This document shows, in pieces, positions 1 to 12,059 of a DNA stretch of 64,000 nucleotides. Origin of the DNA: Thuidium tamariscinum (taxonomy: Eukaryota; Streptophyta; Bryopsida; Hypnales; Thuidiaceae); NCBI GenBank assembly GCA_947034885.2, contig OX344754.2, positions 17,998,501-18,062,500 of the forward strand, in the 5' to 3' direction. Position numbers and translations under genes: made by a program. How positions within the stretch are numbered: the first letter of the stretch is position 1; each line of letters begins with the position of its first letter. Under the pieces are notes generated by a model, which was not told the origin of the DNA, made no database searches, and saw only the letters and a program-made list of their open reading frames with translations.

Positions 1-412
1 ATAAAATTTAATTCAGCATCTAACCCACATGAATTTAGATACTAATATAATGATTAACTATTCAAATTATTAAAAGTATAATCCTAAGTTTATGATTCTT
101 GATATTTCAACATCTCCATGAATTTTTGAATACCTATGTAGCAAGGTTCTTAGAATTCTCGAGCATTCGTGTTCAAAAGCATATGGTGTCATAAATTGCA
201 AGTCAATGCTCTACATCAAACAACAAAATATTATTAAAAAAATTAGCCTCCACTAGAACTAGCACGTATGTTACCTGAAAGGCTTCTATTTTGACAACCA
301 CATAGACATTATCGCAGGATCTGTTCCTCTAATTTTAATAAGTCAAAACATAAATCATTGGACTGAAAGAGAAAGTTTGCCAAACTCTCGTGAAGAGGAT
401 GGGAAGACAAAG
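1..412. other. AT-rich stretch, nothing recognised
   Basis: No coding pattern, RNA fold or clear repeat was seen here. The sequence is AT-rich non-coding DNA up to the first of two direct repeats. Confidence 0.5.
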
Positions 413-530
413 AGTAATATGCGAGGAGCAATTGCCGAACGGTCTCCTTTGACTTTGATGATTGTGATGTGCATGGAGACATCCAAATGGACAACTAATT
501 TTTTTTTTCCATTTTTAATATTTTAGAGGG
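413..530 (+). repeat. Direct repeat, first copy (~118 bp)
   Basis: This block reads AGTAATATGCGAGGAGCAA, then a shared GAACGGTCTCCTTT and CATCCAAATGGACAACTAA, and ends in a T run. A second copy lies at 1152-1270 in the same orientation, about 739 bp away, with scattered substitutions. Between the two lie the 12 bp minisatellite and G-rich tract of element M. The pair may be an old tandem duplication or the flanks of an insertion; no protein-coding sequence lies between them. Confidence 0.6.
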
Positions 531-1151
531 ACGGTAGGATGGGAAGATTAACAATGTAACGAAAAGTGGCAGTCACTGTTTTTGATTAATTTTCCTACCC
601 CCTCCCTCATCATAATAATCAACAGCCATTGGATTTGAATTTAAAAAAATTCCAACCCCCCTCCAAGAAAAATCAACAACCGTCGGATATTGATATGATA
701 CAACATATGGTACAAAATACGGGTACAAAATACGGGTGTAGGATACTGATATAGAATACGGGTACATCATACTATATAGGATACGGGTACATGATACTGA
801 TACAGAATACTGATACAGCATATGGTATATGATACTGACACGAGATATGGGTACAAAATACGGATACGGGTACAACGTATGGGTACAATATACTGATACT
901 GAATGTCATATCCCATATTCTTTGTCACCCAACCCACCCTCTTAGAATTATAAGAGGGTGGGGCTGTGGGGGGAGGGCAAATTTGCAAGTTCAAACAATT
1001 TTAAAATTTAAAATTTAATACTTATATCAGATTGGGAGGGGGTTAAAAAAGCTTAAAATTTTAATTTTAATGTTTAAATCAGATTGGAAGGGGGGTTGCA
1101 TCAATTTTTAAATTTTTTTAGTTTTTGAGCTCATTGTGACACAGTTTTAAC
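531..1151 (+). repeat. Element M copy 1 (minisatellite-bearing, G-rich repeat)
   Basis: The segment contains a minisatellite and then a G-rich tract at about 953-979 (GAGGGTGGGGCTGTGG and on). Weaker relatives lie at about 31.89-32.43 kb (same orientation) and 12.06-12.43 kb (opposite orientation). All three share GATAC/GTATC minisatellite text next to CCCATATT-like sequence and runs of G or C. There is no coding capacity. The family boundaries and transposon class are unknown. Confidence 0.45.
686..905 (+). repeat. Minisatellite, ~12 bp unit GATACGGGTACA
   Basis: About eighteen degenerate copies of a 12 bp unit are seen, with variants such as GATACTGATACA and AATACGGGTACA. The period of 12 keeps every frame open and so creates spurious Tyr/Ser/Val-rich open frames on the minus strand. 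These should not be read as genes. Confidence 0.8.
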
Positions 1152-1270
1152 AGTAATATGTGAGGAGCAACTACTGAACGGTCTCCTTTATTCTTAATGA
1201 TTGCCATGTGCATGGGGACATCCAAATGGACAACTAATATTTTTTTTTCCCATTTTTTATTTTATGGAGG
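1152..1270 (+). repeat. Direct repeat, second copy
   Basis: This is the partner of 413-530. It keeps the GAGGAGCAA, GAACGGTCTCCTTT and CATCCAAATGGACAACTAA blocks and ends in a T run followed by a purine tract. Confidence 0.6.
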
Positions 1271-1575
1271 GAGGGGGGGAGGAAGGGACGTTTTTGTCAA
1301 TCACCATAGATAGTAGATAGTTTATTACAACATTTGAACCATTTGGGATTGACAAGTTTCAATTTCAGAAATACATTCTTAACAATTTAGTATTTTGAAT
1401 CATTCTCTACTTTTTTTTTACTTATTATCTTGTTCCTATATGTTGTACTATTCCAAATGATTTGAAAATTTTCAAGAATGTAGCCAACTTGCCTTGGAGA
1501 ATGAATTAAAAAAAGCACTACCACTTTGGACTTTTCTCATGTAGAAGTGAGCTTGTAAAGTGCAACTGCCCGATT

Positions 1576-1905
1576 CATAAGAGGATTTCTGGGCCCCCAG
1601 AAGACTATTTCAGGGTGTTCCCTGAAACTGTTTCCACTGTTGCAAACCAGCTCCCTACTGGTCTGAATTTTTGAATTTTGAAAAAAAAAATTAAATTTTT
1701 TTTCCCAAAAACTTCAGAATGTATTAAAAAACAAAAAAAATGATTTTAAAAAATATTTTAATAATTAATTAAAATTAATAAATAATTAATATCTTCTGAC
1801 CTGGCAGTTGCTCGACCACATCAGCATCGCGTTCCCAATGTTTCCAATGCATTCACAGCGTTTGAGAGCTTACAATCTTGTAAACCAGCTAGAAATCCTC
1901 TTATG
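1576..1905 (-). mobile_element. MITE-A copy 1 (330 bp)
   Basis: Ends are CATAAGAGGATTTCT and its inverse AGAAATCCTCTTATG. Inside are GC-rich blocks (CTCGACCACATCAGCATCGC and a GTTCCCTGAAAC stretch) around an AT-rich core. The same internal order, read from the other strand, occurs at 8246, 13048, 15416 and 47683, which are taken as the + orientation. There is no coding capacity, so this is a non-autonomous DNA element. No target duplication is consistent between copies, so the superfamily is not assigned. Confidence 0.8.
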
Positions 1906-3390
1906 ATTATAGGGCCCGAAAAGGATTTTGGTCAATTCAAATGCACATCTTGTAATCCACATAGTAGGAATTTCTGAAATTTTTTCCTTCATTTTCTCAA
2001 ACTAGCATACCATAAGATCCTATAGTTACATGTTTGTAGAAATAATATTTTTCAAATATTTGATACTTGTGTTAGAAATGGCAATTTTGGAGGGGTTTTG
2101 GTGAAAACATAGTCAAAGAACTTTAGGAAGTTAATACAACAATCTACAATTTAGTTTATAGACTAAATTATTCTTGAAAGTTTATTGATGTTTCCTAATT
2201 TTCAAAGACATCATGATAATATATCATTTCAATGACATTCACAATTTGAATTTAAGGTGTTGGAATGGAGTATGGTAATTATCAACCTAAATATGTATTT
2301 TATTTATAAAAGATGCAATTTTGATTTCAAATATTTTAATTTTCATTGAATCTTGAAATTTATCTATTGTACATAATAGAAACAAAAATGATTCCTACTT
2401 TGAGAATAGGGAGCTCATAAATGACTAGGAATTTGAATTTTGAACATTGTGTGTATTCTACTCAAAGACAAAATCAAAGTATAATGATTGCAATAGCCAT
2501 TTTCTATTGAGAAAATTATGACCTCAGAATGAACCTTACTCTATTCATTTTAGGCCTCAATATGCAAGAAGACTTTTAGCAATCAAAATACATAATTTTG
2601 AAGTATGCAATTAAATAAAAATTGGGAATTGAATAAAAATTAGGTTATTATAGGAAGAAAAAAATCTTATATTATTGTGTATAATTTGTTGTGTGATTAA
2701 TTCAAATGTGTACATTTTGTTGCATATAGTCAATGTATTTGAACTCATTGTTGATAGTGCATCATACAATTTCAAATGTCAAATGTAATTCATATTTTTT
2801 GAAATTAAGAAAAAATCATAAACTCTTTTGAGATTAATCTCTTTATTTTACAGAGGTTTGTTGTTTTTATGGTTTTTAGTACCATAAAGTTATCAAAACA
2901 ATGAGTTCCATTGGCAATTTAGGGTAATTAAAGGTCCTTGTATTAGGATTGCATCTACTTATTGAGAGAATTGTGAAATAAAATTCCTTTTCTTCCACAT
3001 ATATGCAAAGAAGGCACTCTTGTAAACGCATTTATAAACAATCAAAAAGACTTTCCAATAATTTCATTGGTTACATGTCATCTCTATAAAGTTTTTGAAT
3101 AGAATATTGACATTTCATTTTTGAAACTTTTTTAGTATATTTGAACAATTTAAACATCAAAGCATCTTTAAGGGTGAAATCTTTCTTTAATTTATTTTAT
3201 GCATAACCTTTGGAGATTATTTTTCCTATACCTAAAATTTTGAAAATAGAATATCTATCATATTCTTTCAATTGTCTATAATTTTAAATTAAGGTTTTTT
3301 TAGTAAGAGTTTATAGTACTTCCAAATGGATTGAACCAACAAAATGAACAAATGTTTTGTGCTTTTATCTAATATTCCTTGAAATACTCT
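1906..3390. other. AT-rich stretch, nothing recognised
   Basis: No gene, RNA or well-bounded repeat was found. The AT richness and short homopolymer runs match the decayed repeats elsewhere in the window. Confidence 0.4.
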
Positions 3391-4555
3391 TTAACCTCTA
3401 AAAGGACCAAGGTGAATGCCTTGGCTCTTTTGAATTTTTAAGCATGCTCTATTAAATTCACATTTAGAAACTTTTGGATGAAATTTTTTGGATAACTTTT
3501 AAATATCATATCTTGCACATAAAGCTTTATTTTCAATGATTCCAATAAGTATTGTAAAATCTCTAAGTTAATTTTTTTTTAATGTCATGAAGGAAAACTA
3601 AAACAAAAATCTAAAATAATACTACCTATATTTCTAAAGAAGACATATGTTTCTTTTGTGAAAGACAAAGGAAAAAAGTGACTTTTTTAAAGATAGAGAG
3701 AAAGAATTGTCCAATTAATTATGTTTTTTGGTTAGATTGATAAAAAACATTTGAACCATCTCTAATGAGAAAAAAATTATAAAGAGTTTTGTTTTTAAGG
3801 TAAATAAATGAAGGAAGAAAGAACATATAAAGTAGTTTTTTTAACTTGGTTTTTGAAGTTCCAAAATAAAAACACAAATGTAGAATATATGGTATGTTAT
3901 TTATTTAAATGCTCTCATTGTAACTGCTAAATTTCCTCAGCTCCAACTTTTGGTGTCAATAATACTTTGAAGTTAAATAAAAACTTATTCTAATATAATT
4001 TATTAAGTAATTAATATTTTTGAAAATTTTGTTTTGAAGTCTATTTTTAGCATCAAACATCTGATTTTGAAAATGATTGGTTATGATTTTTCTATTTAAG
4101 ATTTTGTAAAAGGATTTCCATTGCAATCTTGATTTTCCATAGTATAGATGGCTCTTAGAAATGAGCCTCAAATATAGTAGATAATTTAGGAAAAATCACA
4201 TTAGAAATTCATTTAAGAAAATTATAGAGTAGATTTTGTGAACCTATAAACTGATTGGAATTATGCATGTTATGCAACCTTTGTCATTATTTATTTTTTT
4301 GATTTATTTTTTTGATTTGACATGCAAAAAGAAGATTGAAACACCTCAAAGGACTTTCATAATTTTAATATCTTCACAATCAAAACATTATAATCTTGTG
4401 TTTTCTTTTTGCATGTACTCTTTGACATGTCTAGTTTGAATTTGTACGGTTACAATTTTAAAGAAATTGATACAACCTATCAAAAGTTGTCTTCTTGTTG
4501 AATTTAGACTAAATCCCTAGGAACTCAAAAAAGGCCTTGGGCATTTAGGGGTTAA
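3391..4555. mobile_element. TTAA-bounded element F1 (1165 bp)
   Basis: The left end is TTAACCTCTAAAAGGACC and the right end reads GGCCTTGGGCATTTAGGGGTTAA toward its boundary. Reversed, this right end begins TTAACCCCTAAATGCCC, so the two form imperfect TIRs that include TTAA. The body is AT-rich and non-coding. The same termini bound F2, F5, F6 and F8. TTAA target sites with CCC-type ends are known for piggyBac-like elements; that assignment is inference. Confidence 0.5.
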
Positions 4556-6263
4556 GAGCTACAATTTCTTAACTTAATTTCTTGTCAAAATTATTAATAA
4601 TTTAGATTTTTTTCTACAAAGTCCCACCTTCCAATTCATATATTTTTTCAAAATAAATATGAAATGTTTTTATAGCTAAATATTTTGACAAAAACACCTA
4701 AGTTGTAGGGCATAAGGTAGCTAATCCATTTCCAGTCACTTAAGCAATTAATCATATTGAGAATTCATTCTTTTTTATTGCAAATTTTTTCGCATGCACA
4801 AAAATAGAATTTGGTAGGATAGAATATTTTTCTAAAATTTTACTACACAAAATGTAATTAGTATGAACTTTTTAGTAGTAGATTGTCTTTGACCTATAAT
4901 GGTAATATAGACCTTTTTATTTGTGACCATAGGCTAATTGCAAATTTGACCAAGGGCTTGTTGCATTTATTAGTGTGTTACAACCAATCTCAACGCGCAA
5001 CAATGCGTTTGGGAATTGCACCATAACTTTACAGAAAGAAAACAAACTATAGATTAGAAATGGAGAGGTGATCGGAATCAAGGAGGTGATCGGAAATGAG
5101 GAGATGATTGGAAATGGATTGGACTATCTTACATCCTTCTTTCTACTTTGAAGGACTAAATTTTCCCTTTAAGAAGAGTCATAAAATCTTAATTTTCAAA
5201 AATTTGGCCCATTGATCTTGCAATTGGTGGGATTTTCTACTCTAAAATTCAATGAAGATATGCTTAACGATTTAACCAATAGATTTTGCAATTGGGTGTA
5301 TTTAATCCTTAAAGTTCTTTTACATTTAGGCCCAAAACTACAAAAATACTATTCTCTAAAGCAAGGCTAAATTCTTCATCTATGCTTTTTCAACAAACCC
5401 AACTATTGGTTTCTTTAAGTAATTTGTTAGAGTATACCTTTCAAAAAATTTAGACTAAGATACCCTACCAATTGCAAGATCATGATGCTTGGATTTCAAA
5501 AAGAAGCATTTTCAACTTTTCCTAAATGGTTAGATTTCATCTTTTAAAAAAATGAGTAGATCTTACAACTTCCAAGTGTCCATAATATGTTGAAAAAATA
5601 AGTTGGGAATACATATAAAGAATCTCAACAAAAAATATTTTATATTCAATGCTTGAAAAAATACTAAATTGTTGAAAATTCAATTATTGAATTGAAATGC
5701 CCATATCGATGCTTGTAATGTTGTAATAAAAAATCTTCATCCTATAATTTTATTTTATTCCCAAATCTATTGAAAATTGAATTAATTGAAGGACTTCAAA
5801 GTTTATTTTTGAGTAGAGAATCCATAACTACCTACAAACTAAAACTCCTTGTAACTTTAATTTCATTAATCAAAATGAAATGATTCAAAGCTTTTCCAAT
5901 GAATAAAAATGAAGATTTTAGTCTTGTTTTGGATAGGAGTTCCATGAGCCATTTTGACCCTCTACAACTTTTCAACTCTTTTTTTCCAAAAACAAATGGA
6001 GAACCCACCCTCTAAAACATTGGAGAATTCCACAAGTTAAAAATATAAAATGCTTTTGGTTTATGCTACTTATTGTTTATTGTAAATGTCATTAATAACT
6101 TGGAGATTCTAGGACCAACTGAAAAATATTCTTTACACCTTTGAGAAGCTCTTGAAAAGAACTTCATTACAATTAGACCATCTCCATTGCAACTCAAAAT
6201 ATGACTCAAACTGGGTATTTGGCTGGGTTAGCCAACCATCTGTACCCCACCGCACGCAAATTA
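4556..6263. other. AT-rich stretch with one short minisatellite
   Basis: No gene was seen. The region contains a three-unit 18 bp repeat at 5065-5118 and otherwise looks like decayed AT-rich repeat DNA. Confidence 0.4.
5065..5118 (+). repeat. Three-unit minisatellite, ~18 bp
   Basis: Three consecutive variants of GAGGTGATCGGAAATGAG are seen, the last being GAGATGATTGGAAATGG. Confidence 0.75.
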
Positions 6264-6652
6264 AGGACAAAACACCCATTCCCGCACTTGTTCCTTGCAG
6301 TGGACTGTAGATTCACCCAAATGCATTAGTAGACTTCCCTTAATGTGTTCGCCACATGTATAATTGTAATTTGCTGACATAATTAAAGGACACATAGGGA
6401 AATCTGGTTGGCTGAGTGCTAATTTTCGCAGGGTTTAGTTTTGGGGACACCTACAGGACGGTTTTATAGGTCTAGGGAGCCAACACTTTGAAAATTTGTA
6501 GAAATTAAATACTGTATCCAAAAAATCTATATATATATTTTTTTAATATTCATAATTTTCACTCCCTAATACTGGAAAAATATTCTTTTTAGAAAACGTT
6601 GCCTCCAACTATGCTGAATTCCTTATTGGGACGGTTTTGTGTGTTTCCACTG
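6264..6652 (+). mobile_element. Element R5 copy 1, TTA-target TIR element (~389 bp)
   Basis: It starts GGACAAAACACCCATTCC and ends GTGTTTCCACTG, flanked by TAA and TAT. A second copy at 61408-61788 in the opposite orientation is about 85 percent identical over its length by eye and is flanked by TTA on both sides. A 3 bp TTA/TAA target duplication is typical of PIF/Harbinger (Tourist-type) elements; the termini do not match their usual consensus well, so the superfamily is tentative. There is no open frame. Confidence 0.65.
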
Positions 6653-7309
6653 TATGGTGGTTTCTCCAGAATTGAATCTACATGCTGATAATTATTAAAA
6701 TTTTCAAATACGAGTATTAATATTAACATTTTTTTCAAAAGGACAAGAAATATATATTTTTAAGAAATCCGTGTAAAACTGAAACAATTCATACTAAAAA
6801 GGACATAAATTATTTTGCATCAGAAGATTCCATTTGTGTCATTTGTGACAGAACCCAGCCTATCTTATCATTTGTTGCCCAGTAACAGTAAAATCAAACC
6901 GTGTAAGTTAAGTGGGGCACCCAAAATAAGATTACTGAAGGCGGATTCAGTTCAGTCTCTGCCACACTGAATCTCAACATTGATTGTTCAGAGATTTGAA
7001 AGGCCGTGCCAAAAGGTACGACCGAAGATTTTTGATTGGACGGACACCCCATGAGGCCATGACCATTCCATCCTCATTAATTATAATTTGGGAGATATTT
7101 ACCATTTTTTTTTACCAATTTTACTTTGAATACGGAGTATCTTCAACTAATAAGAATTCTCTAGTGCAAAATGAAGTAGCAAAATTTCCATTTTTATCGA
7201 TATGAAAGTTTTGGCACAAATGAAAACAAAAACAAAAAATACTGTACGGAAGGGATACTCTAATATTGCTATGGAAGCATGCAACAATTCAAAACAATGT
7301 TGAAGGTTG
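6653..7309. other. AT-rich stretch, nothing recognised
   Basis: There is a short open frame at 6984-7205, but no homology is recognised and there is no splice or promoter context. I see no supported feature. Confidence 0.4.
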
Positions 7310-7317
7310 AAGAATGT

Positions 7318-7869
7318 GTAGGATGCTAATTTGGCCCCATGAAATGGGCCCCACGTCTACTTGACCTGATACAAATCATGGGAACCAACAAGTTCATATG
7401 TTGTTTAAATTGCAAAACAAAATGTTGATTTTATAAAACTTGAAAAAATTATTTCAACTTTTTGTGACGATTAGTATTTCGTGATTTTTGACTTGTGATT
7501 TGTGATTTGTGTTTTGTATTTTGTATTTTAAATTGATAAGACAACTCTTTGTATACACAAAGGTTGGTAGAACAAGAAACAAACAATATGGGATTGTTCA
7601 ATAGTTCATAGCTAAAAAACACCCAAAACCCTAAAATGGCGGCTTAAAATTTTAAAACCATTATCATGTCTGTTTTGTGTAGGACCTATAGAACATTGAA
7701 GTTGTAATCACAGTCCTACAGTTTCATTGGTGGCATAGTCTTGTTTTTCCATTGCAATCGCCATCCTACACGTACACCCTACAACCTGCAATCACGACTG
7801 GTTCCTATCACTTGTGTCAAGCCAGTTAGATATGGGGCCCATTTTGTGGGTCCAAATTAACATCTTGCC
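7318..7869. mobile_element. Foldback TIR element with probable 8 bp target duplication (552 bp)
   Basis: The left end GTAGGATGCTAATTTGGCCC pairs with the reverse of the right end, GGCAAGATGTTAATTTGGAC. The similarity runs on for about 70 bp through ATGGGCCCC and a GGAACC block. It is flanked by AAGAATGT (7310-7317) and AAGAATAT (7870-7877), an 8 bp duplication with one mismatch. Such duplications suit hAT-like elements. The core is non-coding. Confidence 0.65.
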
Positions 7870-8245
7870 AAGAATATATTTGAGGTAGGTGTTCATGTAG
7901 CAAGACATTTAATCCTTTGTACAACAAGGTAAGTTTTGGATTTTTCAAAGTAAAAGTAAAAAAAAGCCTCCTATTTTATGCCATTTCCTGGATATGTTTT
8001 AGACCTCTTGTAGCTAATTTGGGATTAGTGAATCTACCTTGTTGGGCCTACTTTGTATGGAGGATTTAGTATCTTTCATTTATGTGATAGTTACTAAAAA
8101 TTTGAACTCCTAAAAAACAAAGAGTGTTTTGTCCAAAATCCCAGAATGAACCTTTAAAAAAAAATTCCAACTATATAAAAAATGTATGAAACAAGTAAGG
8201 CAAGAGTGGAAATTTTTTTAGCCATTTGACTTCATGGATTAGAAG

Positions 8246-8588
8246 CACAAGAGGATTTCTAGTTGTTTTAGAAAACTATGAGTTCCCGAATACTGGAAAC
8301 GTTATAGGAACATTGTAAATGCTACCACATCAACATGTTGATGTAATTGGGTAACTGCCATGTCAGATATTATGAATGAATGAATTAAATTAATTATTAA
8401 TTTTCTTAATTGATTTTTTTAAAATCATTTTTTTGTTTTTTAATACATTCTAAAATTTGTGGAAAAAAATTTAATTAATTTTTTTAAATTCAAAAATTTA
8501 GACCACCAAGGGCTGGTTTGCAACAATGGGAACAATTTCAAGGAATGGCCCTAAAAGGGTCTTCCACAGGCCCAAAAATCTTCTTATG
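8246..8588 (+). mobile_element. MITE-A copy 2 (343 bp)
   Basis: Ends are CACAAGAGGATTTCT and ATCTTCTTATG. The internal blocks follow the family order: GTTCCCGAATACTGG, then a decayed GATGTAATTGGGTAACTGCC, an AT core, and a CAATGGGAACAATTTCAAGG stretch. It is more diverged than the copy at 13048. Confidence 0.75.
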
Positions 8589-9356
8589 ATTATAATCCTT
8601 GAAGTGAAAAAATAATATTTTTTTTCATTCTCATAAATTGAAGTCAATAGACTTCAAACGTCCTTGGTCAAATATTTTTATTCTATACAAAAATGAAAAC
8701 TTTTACCATTCATAAGTATATAATTTTTGGTTCATTGAATGAAAAATTTGAATTACAACTAAGATGTCTAATTTACCCTAAATCCCCCTCCAATGCAAGG
8801 AAGTTAAATAAACTTGCAATACACTAGTCATTTTTTGAAAATGTTTTGTGCAACATAGAAATTTTTCATTTGAAATCCAAACAATGAAGAATTGCATACA
8901 AACATTTGGAATATGTAGGAAAAATTTCAAGAACTTTGACTTCAAAACTTGTGAGATAATAGGGCTTGTAGTTAGAAGAATTTTTTTCTTGAAATCACCT
9001 ATCCATAGCTAATCAAGTTTAAGTCCTCTAAAAATGTGATTTGACAACTAAAATCTATTTTTGGAGACAATTAGTGTAGATTGTAGGTTGTCTTTTGAGT
9101 GGATAGTAAGGTATGTAACTTTAATAATGTAGGTTGTGCTTAGAGTGGATAGTCACTCACAAGGGGTTTTCCAAATAAATATATTAATTATTTAATATTA
9201 TACACGTGTCACTTTCTGGTAGGCTATCAAAGTTTTCAAAAACGGCTACCCCCATCCTACTACAGTGAACCTCCCTCTACCACTGCACTACTCTACCTAC
9301 AACATGAAACTGACGGAGCAATCTTCTGTAGACAACCTATAAACTGTACACATATA
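8589..9356. other. AT-rich stretch, nothing recognised
   Basis: No gene or bounded repeat was seen. A slightly more GC-rich patch at about 9240-9310 has no recognisable content. Confidence 0.4.
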
Positions 9357-9357
9357 G

Positions 9358-9606
9358 TCACCATAGATAGTGAGGAACCATGTCAAAAACAATGAGAACC
9401 ATACATGATTTATAGAAAGGGTATAAAACCCTAATTTCTTCAACAACTTCGTCTTCAATCTCATGTTTCATTCTCCTTAGTTCTCCCTTCACACTCCTAT
9501 ATTGTCTACAAATGACAAAGAAAGCATTATAAATACAAAAACAAGTGAATAAAAAAGCATTAACAACAAGAATAACGAAGACAATCAAATAATAATAATA
9601 ATACAA
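9358..9606 (-). CDS. Candidate small membrane protein ORF (weak)
   Basis: An 82-codon frame starts in a Tyr run, has a hydrophobic span of about 25 residues (LIVFVILVVNAFLFTCF), and then a charged segment, GELRRMKHEIEDEVVEEIR, that could form a helix. The duplicated unit carries the same frame at 10954-11142 (62 codons). By eye the two differ by about three silent and five or more replacement changes, which does not suggest selection. No family is recognised and no splice or promoter context was seen. It may be an exon of an unknown gene or chance. Confidence 0.15.
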   Translation of the reverse strand: MYYYYYLIVFVILVVNAFLFTCFCIYNAFFVICRQYRSVKGELRRMKHEIEDEVVEEIRVLYPFYKSCMVLIVFDMVPHYLW

Positions 9607-9926
9607 CTATCATAAAATGTCAACATTCAAAATTTCAAACATACTCTAATACTAAATTCCTTATTCAAAATTCACAAGAACTTCATTTTACCACAATTCA
9701 ATTGAAAGAGTCAACATGCTTACAAATCGAGATACAAATTGCCAAACCCTAAATCTTCTAATTTACCTCCAAATACTACACACAGTGATGCAAATTGCTT
9801 TACATGACATTGTAGTGCAAAATCTTTTTCTACATACATCAAGTTGGTTTTCTAATTTCGAAAATGATATCAAAATTACTGAATTTCAAGCAAATACAAA
9901 ACAATAGGTAGTTGGCTCTTCTAAAA

Positions 9927-10194
9927 CACTAGAAGAAAAACGCAGAAAAACAGGTTTCAGCAAACACATCACGTCAGGTAGATTGTGTTGAAACTGCGTT
10001 GCTGAAAACGCAGGAAAACGCTGAAAACACGGAAAAAACGCAGAAAAAACGCAGAAAAACACAGAAAAACACAGAAAACGCTTTTTTTGTGTTTTTTTGT
10101 GTTTTTTCCGCGTTTTCAGCAACGCAGTTTCAACACAATCTACCTGACGTGATGTGTTTGCTGAAACCTGTTTTTCTGCGCTTTTCTTCTAGTG
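9927..10194. mobile_element. CACTA-ended foldback MITE (268 bp) with 3 bp target duplication
   Basis: It begins CACTAGAAGAAAAACGCAG and ends CTTTTCTTCTAGTG. Each arm of about 85 bp is almost a perfect inverse of the other, including AGGTTTCAGCAAACACATC and GTAGATTGTGTTGAAAC. The centre is a run of AACGCAGAAAAA-like units. AAA flanks both sides (9924-9926, 10195-10197), and the duplicated unit keeps the empty site CTTCTAAAAGAATA at 11446-11459. CACTA ends with 3 bp duplications are the hallmark of CACTA (En/Spm-type) elements. No transposase is present. Confidence 0.92.
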
Positions 10195-10779
10195 AAAGAA
10201 TATAATAGCTAACAACTTAGTGAAACACTTAAGGTCCTATGTTTCATCGTTGGCCTACTTTTGTATTTTGGTTTGCTTCGTCTCCTTCCATAAAGAGCTT
10301 AGTGTTGTTGGCTTATTGTACAATAAGAAAAAAAAATCATAGGTCTTAGCATGTTGCATTAAAATAGCTTTCAAAAATTAAAAACTTCATGTAGTACTTG
10401 CAAATATTGCTTGTTCAGAGGATCATTGCCATGACATTTGAACTCTCTTGAATGATTACAAAGAATAACATATTCATCACTCAAATGTACTCCACATTAA
10501 GTAGCAAGAACAACAATAATTAAAGCAAGAGCAATGATCATGTACTAATAGGGAAGAAAGATGTTGAAAAAGATTTGAATGATCAAGTAATGTTAAGGAA
10601 AGAATGTGCATCATTTGAACATTAAATCATATATTTGTAAAACCTTTGATTAGTATCCTCCCACCAAAATCTTTTCATTGGTAAGAGGGCCCCATGCACC
10701 GTGGATGGTAACCATCAACGGATACCAAAATCTTTTCATACTTTGCGAAGAGGGGGGGGAGAAAAGACACAGTTTGTAA

Positions 10780-12046
10780 ACACCATAGATAGTAAGAGGC
10801 ATCTTTAGGAGGAACGATGTCAAAAACAATGAAAACCATACATGATTTATAGAAAGGATACTTGTGTCAATTTTCCATTGGTTGTAAGAATTTTATACAT
10901 ATTTAAAAAGGGATATAGTACCCATTTTTCTATTGAACGTAAAACTTTTACATTCAATCTAAAACCCTAATTTCTTCAACAACTTTGTCTTCAATCTCAT
11001 GTCTCATTCTCCTTAGTTCTCCCTTCATGCTCCTATACTGTCTACAAATGACAAAAAAAGCATTATAAATACAAAAACAAGTGAATAAAAAAGCATTAAC
11101 AACAAGAATAACGAAGACAATCAAATAATGACAATAATACAACTATCATAAAATGTCAACATTCAAAATTTTAAACATACTCTAATACTAAATTCCTTAT
11201 TCAAAATTCACAAGTACTTCATTCTACCACAATTCAATTGAAAGAGTCAACATGCTTACAAATCGAGATACAAATTGCCAAACCCTAAATCTTCTAATTC
11301 ACCTCCAAATACTACACACAGTGATGCAAATTGCTTAACATGACATTGTAGTGCAAAATCTTTTTCTACATGCATCAAGTTGGTTTTCTAATTTCGAAAA
11401 TGATATCAAAATTACAAGCAAATACAAAACAATAGGTAGTTGGCTCTTCTAAAAGAATATAATAGCAAACAACTTAGTGAAACACTTAAGGTCCTATGTT
11501 TCATCTTTAGCTTACCTTTTGTATTTTGGTTTGCTTTGTCTCCTTCCATAAAGAGCTTAGTATTGTTGGCTTATTGCACAATAAGAAAAAATAAAAAATC
11601 ATAGGTCATAGCATGTTGCATTAAAAATAACTTTCAAAATTGAAAAACTTCAAATAGTACTTGCAATGAAATATTGCTTGTTTAGAGGATCATTGCCACG
11701 ACATTTGAACTCTCTTTAATGATTACAAAGAAGAACATATTCATCACTCAAATGTACTCTACATTAAGTAGCAACAACAACAGTAATTAAAGCAAGAGCA
11801 ATGATCATGTACTAATAGGGAAGAAAGATGTTAAAAAAGATTTGAATAGTCAAGTAATGTTAAGGAAAGAATGTGCATCCTTTGAACATTAAATCGTATA
11901 TTTGTAAAACCTTTGATTAGCATCCTCCCACCAAAATCTTCTCATTGGGAAGAGGGCTTGAATGCACTATAGATGGTAACATCAACGGCCACCAAAATCT
12001 TTTCATACTTTGCAAAGGGGGGGAGAAAAGACGTGGTTTGTAAACA
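10780..12046 (+). repeat. Tandem duplication, unit 2
   Basis: This is the second unit of the duplication beginning at 9357. It lacks the CACTA-type insertion and so preserves the pre-insertion site at 11451. It carries about 100 bp near 10860-10960 that unit 1 lacks (or lost), including TTTTCCATTGGTTGTAAG. Confidence 0.85.
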
Positions 12047-12059
12047 CCATAGATAGTAA

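Larger units (their letters stand above)
9357..10779 (+). repeat. Tandem duplication, unit 1
   Basis: The unit begins at CACCATAGATAGTGAGG and is followed directly by unit 2, which begins with the same CACCATAGATAGTAAG text. The boundary sequence occurs a third time near 12047. Apart from a 268 bp foldback element in unit 1, an extra stretch near 10860-10960 in unit 2 and small indels, the units match closely along their length, so the duplication is fairly recent. Confidence 0.85.

Noticed and set aside
413-1270. Direct repeats 413-530 and 1152-1270 as long terminal repeats of a small retroelement
   Set aside because: No TG...CA ends, primer-binding site or polypurine tract in place, and the interior is a minisatellite element. 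A simple duplication explains it better.
9886-10205. Lys/Thr- and Phe-rich open frames at the CACTA-type foldback
   Set aside because: They arise from the AACGCAGAAAAA-type core repeat of a non-coding element.
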